Of a DNA stretch of 5,092 bases, positions 1 to 5,092 are shown piece by piece. Position 1 is the first letter of the stretch, and every line of letters begins with the position of its first letter. This stretch comes from an uncultured Bacteroidales bacterium (GTDB lineage: Bacteria; Bacteroidota; Bacteroidia; Bacteroidales; UBA932). A program made the position numbers and the translations under genes. A model generated the notes under the pieces. The model did no database searches, was not told the origin of the DNA, and was given only the letters and a program-made list of their open reading frames with translations. Where the stretch lies: positions 1 through 5,092 of the forward strand of contig CAMZCW010000181.1 in NCBI GenBank assembly GCA_947305045.1. The letters are read 5' to 3'.

Positions 1-12
1 CATATATTTTAT

Positions 13-20
13 TAATTTTG
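13..20 (+). promoter_or_regulatory. Candidate Bacteroidota -7 promoter box upstream of truA
   Basis: TAATTTTG at 13-20 matches the Bacteroidota sigma-ABfr -7 consensus TAnnTTTG at every fixed position. A weaker match, TATATTTT, lies at 3-10. The -33 element would fall outside the window. If the 13-20 box is used, transcription would begin at or next to the ATG at 24, giving a leaderless or nearly leaderless mRNA. The 3-10 match would leave a very short leader. The A/T-rich context makes chance matches likely. Confidence 0.3.
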
Positions 21-23
21 CAT

Positions 24-941
24 ATGCGTTATTCTTTGTGCCTTTCATACGACGGCTCGGCGTTTTGCGGTTGGCAAATCCAGCCTTCCTCGCCGTCGGT
101 CCAGGCGTGCCTGGAGGGCGTACTGTCCCGCTTGCTGGGGCGGCCGGTTCCCGTTACCGGGGCGGGCCGTACAGATACCGGCGTTCATGCAGTCAACTAC
201 GTTGCCCACTTCGATTACGACGGAAATCTTCCCTTCGAGGCATCCGACTTTACCTACAAATTAAATGCCATGCTGCCCCGCGAAGTAGTGGTTCATTCGG
301 TGTCAGCTGTCCCGGACGATTTCCACGCACGGTTCAGCGCCCGTCGGCGGGAATATACCTATTTCATTCACAGGCAAAAAGACCCGTTTTTACGCCATAC
401 GTCCTGGCTCTGCGGCTACCCTGCGCTGGATTTTGACGCCATGAACGCCGCCTGTCAGTTTCTTCTGGGCACGCACGATTTTTCCTGCTTCGAAAAAACC
501 GGCGGGGACAACAAAACCTCCATCTGCACCGTCTATGACGCCATCTGGACTCCCTATGTCCCTTCGCATGTGCAGATAATGAATAATACGGCAGATGGTA
601 TGGTATCGCAAACCCATGGCCACCCTCGGCCGTGTAAGAGGGAGGGGCCCACAGCCGCTTCGGCGTCAGACGAAGCGTTGCGATTTGGGAGGGGCCGGAG
701 CGAAGCGGAGGCGGTTTGCGATACTATACCCTCTGCCGGAGAAAACTATTGGTATTTCCGGATAGCGGCAGATCGGTTCCTGCGGAACATGGTGCGGGCC
801 ACGGTGGGAACGCTCATTGAGGTGGGGCGTGGAAAACACAGCCCGGAGTGGGTGGCGGAGCTCATTGCCTCCGGAACCCGCGGAGACGCCGGTGAATCCG
901 TCCCGGGCCACGCCTTGTTCCTGAATAAAGTATTATATTGA
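24..941 (+). CDS. truA: tRNA pseudouridine(38-40) synthase TruA with an in-frame internal insertion
   Basis: TruA isomerises uridine to pseudouridine at positions 38-40 of the tRNA anticodon arm in the cytoplasm. The family is recognised by the N-terminal YDGSAFCGWQ motif, the catalytic motif GAGRTDTGVHA (residues 46-56, catalytic aspartate D51), the REYTYF strand, and the C-terminal AADRFLRNMVRATVGTL and SVPGHALFL blocks. I start at ATG 24; a TTG at 18 is in frame but adds only two residues before the conserved MRYSLCLSYDG. The protein is 305 residues, against roughly 245-270 for the family. The excess is one block between W175 and W243, where homologues have only a short turn between two strands. 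That block is a 150-bp inverted-repeat element (see 589-738). All catalytic motifs are intact and the frame is open, so the enzyme is probably active. It is the first gene of a likely three-gene operon, followed after 2 nt by the lipoprotein gene. The identification is very secure; activity of the enlarged form is inferred. Confidence 0.96.
   Translation: MRYSLCLSYDGSAFCGWQIQPSSPSVQACLEGVLSRLLGRPVPVTGAGRTDTGVHAVNYVAHFDYDGNLPFEASDFTYKLNAMLPREVVVHSVSAVPDDFHARFSARRREYTYFIHRQKDPFLRHTSWLCGYPALDFDAMNAACQFLLGTHDFSCFEKTGGDNKTSICTVYDAIWTPYVPSHVQIMNNTADGMVSQTHGHPRPCKREGPTAASASDEALRFGRGRSEAEAVCDTIPSAGENYWYFRIAADRFLRNMVRATVGTLIEVGRGKHSPEWVAELIASGTRGDAGESVPGHALFLNKVLY
589..738. repeat. 150-bp inverted-repeat (MITE/palindromic-type) element inserted in frame in truA
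   Basis: The outer arms are 589-614 and 713-738: 26 bp each, matching at 24 positions as an inverted repeat. Inside, 655-662 (CCGCTTCG) pairs perfectly with 701-708 (CGAAGCGG). An alternative local hairpin joins 656-662 to 671-677 across an 8-nt loop. GGGAGGGGCC occurs twice as a direct repeat, at 640-649 and 687-696. From arm tip to arm tip the element is exactly 150 nt, or 50 codons, with no stop in the truA frame, so it adds about 50 residues containing REGPTAASASDEALRFGRGR. The inserted stretch is polar, rich in Arg, Ala, Ser and Gly, and unlike the TruA fold. I found no convincing target-site duplication and no transposase. It could be a MITE, a REP-like palindrome or a protein-coding palindromic element like those of Rickettsia. 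The structure is seen directly; mobility is inferred. Confidence 0.85.
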
Positions 942-943
942 AT

Positions 944-1543
944 ATGAGGTATTTGTCTTTTGTTTTGGGGCTGGTGCTGCTGGCCAGTTGCGCCCGGAGC
1001 CCTTTGCAGCCCGGAGACCTGCTGTTCCAGGCAGGGGAGGGCGGCATGCCCATGGCCATTGAATCGGCCACGGGCGGTGTCTTTTCCCATGTGGGTATTC
1101 TGGGAGAAAGCCTGAAAGACGTCTGGGAGGCTGTCCCCGAAGAAGGCGTTCGGAACGTTCCCCTGCAGCAGTTCCTGGAGGAGGCATCCCTGGATGCAGC
1201 CGGCAAACCGTATGTGCGGGTGTATCGGGTGGCCTGCAACTGGGAGGATGTGCTGCTCCATTTGAAGGCCCTGAAAGGACGTCCGTACGACAAAGCCTTC
1301 CAGCCTGGAGATGACGCCCTGTACTGCAGTGAACTGGTGTACGAGTGCTACCGGGACTCTTCCGGTGCGCCCATATTCACCGCCATCCCCATGACCTTCA
1401 AGGGAGCGGACGGTGCCATGGTTCCGTACTGGGTATCGCACTATGCTGAACTGGGCGTAGCCATCCCGGAAGGGGAGTCCGGCACCAACCCCAACGACCT
1501 CTCCCGGAGCCCTCTCCTCACTCCCGTTCCCGTGGAGTGGTAA
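944..1543 (+). CDS. Lipoprotein of the YiiX/YaeF-like permuted NlpC/P60 cysteine amidase family
   Basis: This 199-residue protein starts with a lipoprotein signal peptide (MRYLSFVLGLVLLASC), with lipobox LASC and predicted lipidation at C16, so it is expected to be anchored in the envelope. The mature part has the signatures of the permuted papain-like YiiX group: PGDLLFQ (23-29), the FSHVGI motif with putative catalytic H49, WEAV with E62, the GRPYDKAF stretch (112-119), and YCSELVYECY with putative nucleophile C128. Cys and His are in the permuted order (His before Cys). Members of this group are thought to hydrolyse amide or ester bonds in peptides or lipids, but the substrate is unknown and cannot be read here. 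I chose ATG 944; a TTG at 938 overlaps the truA stop and would add only two residues. It lies 2 nt after truA and 28 nt before the SPFH gene, so the three are probably co-transcribed. The proline-rich tail after about residue 167 looks disordered. The family call is fairly secure; enzymatic activity is inferred from the motifs. Confidence 0.85.
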   Translation: MRYLSFVLGLVLLASCARSPLQPGDLLFQAGEGGMPMAIESATGGVFSHVGILGESLKDVWEAVPEEGVRNVPLQQFLEEASLDAAGKPYVRVYRVACNWEDVLLHLKALKGRPYDKAFQPGDDALYCSELVYECYRDSSGAPIFTAIPMTFKGADGAMVPYWVSHYAELGVAIPEGESGTNPNDLSRSPLLTPVPVEW

Positions 1544-1571
1544 GATAATGACAACAATAAATAACTGTATT

Positions 1572-2414
1572 ATGAAAAGTAAACTTGCCAAATCGTCCTG
1601 GATCGCCCTCCTCTCCACTGTGCTGGTGGTTTTTGTAATGGCGTCCTGCTGCACCACCATCGACTCTGCTTCGGTGGGCATCAAATTCAAGAAATGGAGC
1701 TCCAATGCGCAGCTGCGCGGCGGTGTGGAAGGCACCTGCCGGGGCTGGGTATGGTACAACCCCATTACGGAGAGCATCTTTGAGTATCCCACTTACATTC
1801 AGCGTGTTACCTATGAACCTTTTACGGTGAACCCCAAGGATGCCGCCATCTTCTCCATGACCCCTACCCTGGCCTACCAGATAGACGAGACCAAGGCCGT
1901 GGACATCTTCGTGAAATACCGCAAACCCGTGCGGGAACTGGAGATGGGCTACATCAACACCTGTATCTTTGAGGCCTATCGTACCTGTGCCAACAATTAC
2001 ACCTCGGACGAGCTCATGGCCAACCGTGCCAAGTTCGAGAGCGAAGTCCGCGCCCGCCTGGACGAATCCATGAACCAGGAAGGGTTTATCGTCCGGGAAT
2101 TCACTACCAAGATTGACCCGCCCGCATCGCTTACCGCGGCCATCAACGCCAAGAACGAGGCCGTGCAGAATGCCCTCAAGGCAGAGAACAAGGTGAAGGA
2201 GGCGGAGGCAGAGGCCAAGATTGCCATTGCCAAGGCAAAAGGTGAGGCGGAAGCGCAGCGGATCCAGGGTGACGGTGAGGCCTACTACAACCGCGTGGTG
2301 GCCGCTTCCCTCAATGCCCTCATCGTCCAGCAGTACGCCATAGAGAAGTGGGATGGCAAACTGCCCACCTACAACGGCTCCAACGCCCTGCCATTCATTA
2401 ATCTGACTAAGTAG
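1572..2414 (+). CDS. SPFH/prohibitin-type lipoprotein
   Basis: This 280-residue protein belongs to the SPFH (stomatin/prohibitin/flotillin/HflKC) superfamily. These proteins form membrane-associated oligomeric rings or scaffolds and often modulate proteases or membrane microdomains. Residues 1-25 are a signal peptide (MKSKLAKSSWIALLS, then a hydrophobic run) ending in lipobox MASC, so C26 should be lipidated; the next residue is also Cys. The SPFH domain spans roughly residues 30-185, with VGIKFKKW, YEPFTVNPKDAAIFSMTPTL and the typical REFTTKIDPPASLTAAI end. A charged Ala/Glu/Lys-rich coiled coil follows at about 190-235 (AENKVKEAEAEAKIAIAKAK, then GEAEAQRI), and a short tail closes it, as in prohibitins. 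An in-frame ATG at 1548 would add eight polar residues; I prefer 1572 because the signal peptide then begins canonically with Met-Lys-Ser-Lys. It follows the NlpC/P60-like lipoprotein gene and is the last gene before the hairpin at 2448-2494. The specific partner or role is unknown. Confidence 0.88.
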   Translation: MKSKLAKSSWIALLSTVLVVFVMASCCTTIDSASVGIKFKKWSSNAQLRGGVEGTCRGWVWYNPITESIFEYPTYIQRVTYEPFTVNPKDAAIFSMTPTLAYQIDETKAVDIFVKYRKPVRELEMGYINTCIFEAYRTCANNYTSDELMANRAKFESEVRARLDESMNQEGFIVREFTTKIDPPASLTAAINAKNEAVQNALKAENKVKEAEAEAKIAIAKAKGEAEAQRIQGDGEAYYNRVVAASLNALIVQQYAIEKWDGKLPTYNGSNALPFINLTK

Positions 2415-2447
2415 GCCGTGACGCCTAACTTGCTGTAGCACAGTCGT

Positions 2448-2494
2448 TTATAATATAATCCTCGTTCAATTTTCGAACGAGGATTATATTATAA
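2448..2494. terminator. Perfect 20-bp hairpin between convergent operons, probable terminator
   Basis: Positions 2448-2467 and 2475-2494 form a perfect 20-bp stem with a 7-nt loop (AATTTTC). The loop-proximal part is CCTCGTTC/GAACGAGG and the outer part is all A/T. It lies 33 nt after the SPFH stop and 35 nt before the psuG stop, in the only intergenic gap between converging genes. The A/T base of the stem supplies U-rich RNA on both strands, which suits a bidirectional terminator, although there is no long separate U tract. The rest of the 115-bp gap (2415-2529) shows no other feature. Confidence 0.75.
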
Positions 2495-2529
2495 TTGTCT
2501 GAGTATAAGCTACTTAATTGCCACTGAAT

Positions 2530-3537
2530 TTACAGGCAGGCAGCCGTACGGGCGGCCAGCCGGACGTTATTCAGGACCAGTTCTATGTTGGCGGCGAGGG
2601 AATCTCCGCCGGTGAGCTCGCACACGCGGGCAAGCAGGAACGGCGTAATCTCCTTCCCGTGAATGCCTTGCGCCCGGCAGTCCGAGAGGGCTGTGTCGAT
2701 AGCCGTTTGCACGCGGGAAGGGTCCATGGCATATTGCTCCGGGATGGGGTTGCACACCAGCATGCCGCCCAGTCCCAGGTCACACTGGGTGCGGAATGCG
2801 GCCGCCAGTTCCTCCGGAGAATCTACGCGATAGTCAACGGGAAGTCCGCTGGTGCGCGTATAGAACGCAGGCAGCTCCGAAGTACCGTACCCAATGACCG
2901 GCACGCCCTTGGTTTCCAGGTATTCCAGGGTGAGCTGAAGGTCCAGGATGGCTTTGGCTCCGGCGCAAATTACCATGACCGGCGTGCGGGCGAGTTCCTC
3001 CAGGTCTGCGGAGATGTCGAAAGTCTCCGCAGCACCCCGGTGTACTCCGCCAATGCCGCCCGTGGCGAACACCTTGATGCCGGCCATGGCCGCAATGATC
3101 ATGGTGGTGGCAACGGTGCAGGCGCCGTCCGCCTTGCGGGCCACCAGCAGGGCCAGATCCCGGCGCGAAGCCTTGGCAACAGACCGCCCTGCGGCGCCCA
3201 GGTGTTCAATTTCACTGGCCGATAAGCCCGCCTTGAGGCGCCCGCCCAGAATGGCGATGGTGGCCGGAACCGCCCCGCAGGCACGGATGGCGGCCTCCAC
3301 CCGCAGCGCCGTTTCCACGTTCTGCGGATACGGCATGCCATGGGAGATGATGGTGCTCTCCAGTGCCACTACAGGCCTGCCGACCGCCAACGCAGCAGCC
3401 ACTTCCGGCGAAACATCCAGGTGCGCATTCAGCGACGGGTGTCCGTGGGTGCCGGCTTCCAGCATGTCGTGCCGGATTTTGTCCTGGCTCATGCTCTCCA
3501 GGAAGGAGAGGCCATGGCCTGCTTCTTTCGTATCCAT
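2530..3537 (-). CDS. psuG: Pseudouridine-5'-phosphate glycosidase PsuG
   Basis: PsuG cleaves the C-C glycosidic bond of pseudouridine 5'-phosphate to give uracil and ribose 5-phosphate, the second step of pseudouridine catabolism. The 335-residue product carries the family blocks VVALESTIISHGMPYPQN (57-73), GGRLKAGL, ATTMIIAAMAGIKVFATGGIGGVHR (143-167, here written as its start and end), GAKAILDL and SLAANIELVLNNVRLAA. From remembered E. coli PsuG numbering, E60, K122, D178, K195 (Schiff-base lysine) and N317 correspond to E31, K93, D149, K166 and N289, so the active site looks complete. The family is usually about 300-315 residues; here about 40 residues precede the conserved core. ATG 3537 is chosen because it lies 5 nt after the metG stop with an A-rich upstream stretch. 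In-frame ATGs at 3492 and 3465 would give more typical lengths. The partner kinase gene psuK is not in the window. Probable operon with metG. Confidence 0.94.
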   Translation of the reverse strand: MDTKEAGHGLSFLESMSQDKIRHDMLEAGTHGHPSLNAHLDVSPEVAAALAVGRPVVALESTIISHGMPYPQNVETALRVEAAIRACGAVPATIAILGGRLKAGLSASEIEHLGAAGRSVAKASRRDLALLVARKADGACTVATTMIIAAMAGIKVFATGGIGGVHRGAAETFDISADLEELARTPVMVICAGAKAILDLQLTLEYLETKGVPVIGYGTSELPAFYTRTSGLPVDYRVDSPEELAAAFRTQCDLGLGGMLVCNPIPEQYAMDPSRVQTAIDTALSDCRAQGIHGKEITPFLLARVCELTGGDSLAANIELVLNNVRLAARTAACL

Positions 3538-3542
3538 AGTTG

Positions 3543-5092
3543 TTAACCGATTTGTGCTCCGTTGGTTACGGCCTCCTGCGGGGTGATGAAACGCATTTTT
3601 CCGTCCCCCTGCTTGGCCATGAGAATCATGCCCTTGGACTCGATGCCGCGGATGGTGCGCGGCGCCAGATTTGCCAGGATGCAAATCTGCTTGCCCAGCA
3701 TGTCTTCCGGGCTGTAGTATGCTGCAATGCCGGAAACAATGGTACGCTGGTCAATCCCTGTGTCGATGGTGAGTTTGAGCAGTTTATCCGTCTTGGGAAC
3801 CCGCTCCGCCGCCAGTACGGTAGCGGTACGGATGTCCATGGCGCCAAACTGTTCGAAGGTGACTTCCGGCTTCTGCGCTTCTACCTTTTTGGCGGCCTCC
3901 TCTGCAGCACGGGCGGCCTCTGCGGCCTCGCGCTCCGCCTTGATGGCCTCCAGGCGGGCAATCTGGGCGTCAATCACGCTGTCCTCAATCTTCTGGAACA
4001 GCAGGACGGCCTCTCCTAACTGATGGCCGGCGGGCAGGAGCTCCGTAGCGCCCAGCATGGACCAGTCCAGGGTGAGAGATACACTCGCTTCGCTCGGTAT
4101 GACAGCAGGCGTCGTGTGCAGGGCCTTGCCCTCCCCGGGCTTGTAGAAGTTCTCCGTGGGCGTGCCTTCGCCGGCGCGATGGTCCGTACCGGCGTTGATG
4201 CCCACGCGAAGGATGCCGCGCAGTTTTTCCGCGCTGAACGGGGTGAACGGCTCAAAGGCAATGGCCAGGTCTGCGCACAGCTGCAGGCAGGTGTACAGGA
4301 TGCTGGCCGTGCGATCCATATCCTCCTTGGCCACCTTCCAGGGCTCCATGTCGGAAATATATTTATTGCCGATACGGGCAATGTTCATGGCCTCCTTGAG
4401 GGCCTCGCGGAAGTGGAAGGTTTCCACGTATTTCTCCAGGGCCTCCCGGCAGGGCTTGACGGCGGCAAGCGTCTCTGCATCAATGGGCTCCGGCTTCAGG
4501 TTGGCCGGCACTGCACCGCCGAAATACTTGTGCGTGAGCACCACGGCGCGGTTCACAAAGTTCCCGAAGATGGCCACCAGCTCACTGTTGTTGCGGCTCT
4601 GGAAATCCTTCCAGGTGAAGTCGTTGTCCTTGGTTTCCGGCGCGTTGGCGGTGAGCACATAGCGCAGCACATCTTCCTGCCCGGGGAAATCCCGCTCGTA
4701 TTCGTCCACCCACACGGCCCAGCCGCGGGAGGTGGAGATTTTGTCGCCCTCCAGGTTCAGGAACTCATTGGACGGTACGTTGTCCGGCAGGATATAGTCT
4801 CCATAGGCCTTGAGCATGGAGGGGAACACAATGCAGTGGAACACAATGTTGTCCTTGCCGATAAAATGCACCAGGCGTGTCTGAGGATCTTTCCACCACT
4901 TCTCCCAGCTCTGGGGCAGCAGTTCCTGCGTGTTGGAGATATAGCCGATAGGGGCGTCGAACCACACATACAGCACCTTGCCTTCCGCGCCATCGACCGG
5001 AACGGGTACGCCCCAGTCCAGGTCACGCGATACGGCACGGGGCTGCAGGCCGCCGTCCAGCCAGCTTTTGCACTGGCCGTACACATTGGTTT
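3543..5092 (-). CDS. metG: Methionyl-tRNA synthetase, C-terminal three quarters (gene continues past the right edge)
   Basis: MetG charges initiator and elongator tRNA-Met with methionine in the cytoplasm. The frame is open to the window edge with 515 residues visible; about 200 N-terminal residues, including HIGH and the zinc-binding part, lie outside. Visible class I landmarks are [26 protein letters not shown] (4941-4964) and the KMSKS-type loop as KISTS (4728-4742), a variant I associate with Bacteroidota MetG. The helical anticodon-binding domain follows ([21 protein letters not shown]). An Ala/Glu/Lys-rich helix at about 3850-3990 links to a C-terminal EMAPII/Trbp111-like tRNA-binding domain from MDIRTATV (about 3840) to the stop. 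Between KLRGILRV and LDWSMLG there are about 42 residues where E. coli and Bacteroides enzymes have only a few; this segment (about 4074-4203) includes a repeat-like stretch (see 4073-4104). Identity is certain; the true start cannot be seen. Confidence 0.97.
   Translation of the reverse strand, partial: TNVYGQCKSWLDGGLQPRAVSRDLDWGVPVPVDGAEGKVLYVWFDAPIGYISNTQELLPQSWEKWWKDPQTRLVHFIGKDNIVFHCIVFPSMLKAYGDYILPDNVPSNEFLNLEGDKISTSRGWAVWVDEYERDFPGQEDVLRYVLTANAPETKDNDFTWKDFQSRNNSELVAIFGNFVNRAVVLTHKYFGGAVPANLKPEPIDAETLAAVKPCREALEKYVETFHFREALKEAMNIARIGNKYISDMEPWKVAKEDMDRTASILYTCLQLCADLAIAFEPFTPFSAEKLRGILRVGINAGTDHRAGEGTPTENFYKPGEGKALHTTPAVIPSEASVSLTLDWSMLGATELLPAGHQLGEAVLLFQKIEDSVIDAQIARLEAIKAEREAAEAARAAEEAAKKVEAQKPEVTFEQFGAMDIRTATVLAAERVPKTDKLLKLTIDTGIDQRTIVSGIAAYYSPEDMLGKQICILANLAPRTIRGIESKGMILMAKQGDGKMRFITPQEAVTNGAQIG
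4073..4104 (-). repeat. Dispersed-repeat-like segment read in frame within metG
   Basis: On the minus strand, the 32 nt from 4104 down to 4073 begin TGTCATACCGAGCGAAGCGA and end in GTGTATCTCTCA. This follows the pattern of a widely seen bacterial dispersed repeat of the form GTCATxCCGAGCGAAGCGAG with an ATCTC tail, known from general experience and not searched here. It is read in the metG frame as [10 protein letters not shown], the kind of peptide such repeats produce when translated. It lies inside the roughly 42-codon extra segment of MetG. Its core GAGCGAAGCG (complement of 4086-4095) also occurs in the truA element at 698-707. I could not define clear inverted ends for a larger element here. 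Confidence 0.6.

Noticed and set aside
589..738. truA as a pseudogene disrupted by an insertion
   Set aside because: The frame is uninterrupted, the insertion is a multiple of three, and all catalytic and C-terminal motifs are present, so the gene is annotated as intact.
566..773. Possible target-site duplication around the truA element (GCAGAT at 572-577 and 591-596; CGGCAGAT at 589-596 and 766-773)
   Set aside because: The copies do not flank the element symmetrically; one lies within the arm and another encodes the conserved AAD motif of TruA, so they are probably coincidental.
746..1792. A 348-residue open frame on the minus strand across truA, the NlpC/P60-like gene and the start of the SPFH gene
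   Set aside because: It lies antisense to three well-recognised genes, has no recognisable domain, and spans their boundaries. It is explained by GC-rich codon use on the opposite strand.
1518..2441. A 307-residue open frame on the minus strand over the SPFH gene
   Set aside because: It is antisense to a confidently identified gene, and its composition (Gly/Val/His/Leu-rich) is typical of a reverse-strand shadow.
2518..3225. Plus-strand open frames over psuG (also 2948-3586)
   Set aside because: psuG on the minus strand has full family motifs and active-site residues; these frames are its complements and show no domain.
4156..4205. Short inverted repeat GTGGGC/GCCCAC as the boundary of a larger element in metG
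   Set aside because: Only 6 bp pair, which is expected by chance in GC-rich coding DNA, so no element boundary can be claimed.
1..5092. CRISPR arrays, tRNA or rRNA genes, transposase genes
   Set aside because: No regularly spaced direct repeats, cloverleaf-like sequence, rRNA motifs or transposase-like protein were seen on either strand.

Overview
The window looks like chromosomal DNA of a Bacteroidota member, most likely order Bacteroidales. The clues are two lipoproteins with short signal peptides, starts preceded by A/T-rich sequence rather than Shine-Dalgarno motifs, a TAnnTTTG-type -7 box at the left edge, and a methionyl-tRNA synthetase with a KISTS signature and a C-terminal tRNA-binding domain. 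This assignment is inferred from protein character and signals, not from a database search. Base composition is moderately GC-rich and even across the genes.

Layout: two convergent gene strings. The plus strand carries truA (tRNA pseudouridine synthase, 24-941), a small lipoprotein of the YiiX-like permuted NlpC/P60 family (944-1543) and an SPFH/prohibitin-type lipoprotein (1572-2414). Their spacing of 2 and 28 nt suggests one operon. The minus strand carries metG (3543 to beyond 5092, N-terminal part outside the window) and psuG (pseudouridine-5'-phosphate glycosidase, 2530-3537), 5 nt apart. A perfect 20-bp hairpin at 2448-2494 lies between the two converging strings and probably terminates one or both.

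Function: three of the five genes concern RNA. TruA makes pseudouridine in tRNA anticodon arms, MetG charges methionine tRNAs, and PsuG breaks down the pseudouridine monophosphate released by RNA turnover. The two lipoproteins are envelope proteins of uncertain role.

The most unusual feature is that two of these conserved enzymes carry extra in-frame segments that look repeat-derived. truA contains a 150-bp (50-codon) element at 589-738 bounded by 26-bp imperfect inverted repeats (24/26 matching). It sits where the enzyme normally has a short beta-hairpin turn. metG carries about 42 extra codons near the end of its anticodon-binding domain. At least 32 bp of that segment (4073-4104) resemble a family of dispersed bacterial repeats read as 'VIPSEA'. 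Both share the core GAGCGAAGCG. Together they suggest repeats that insert into genes while keeping the reading frame, comparable in behaviour to the Rickettsia palindromic elements.
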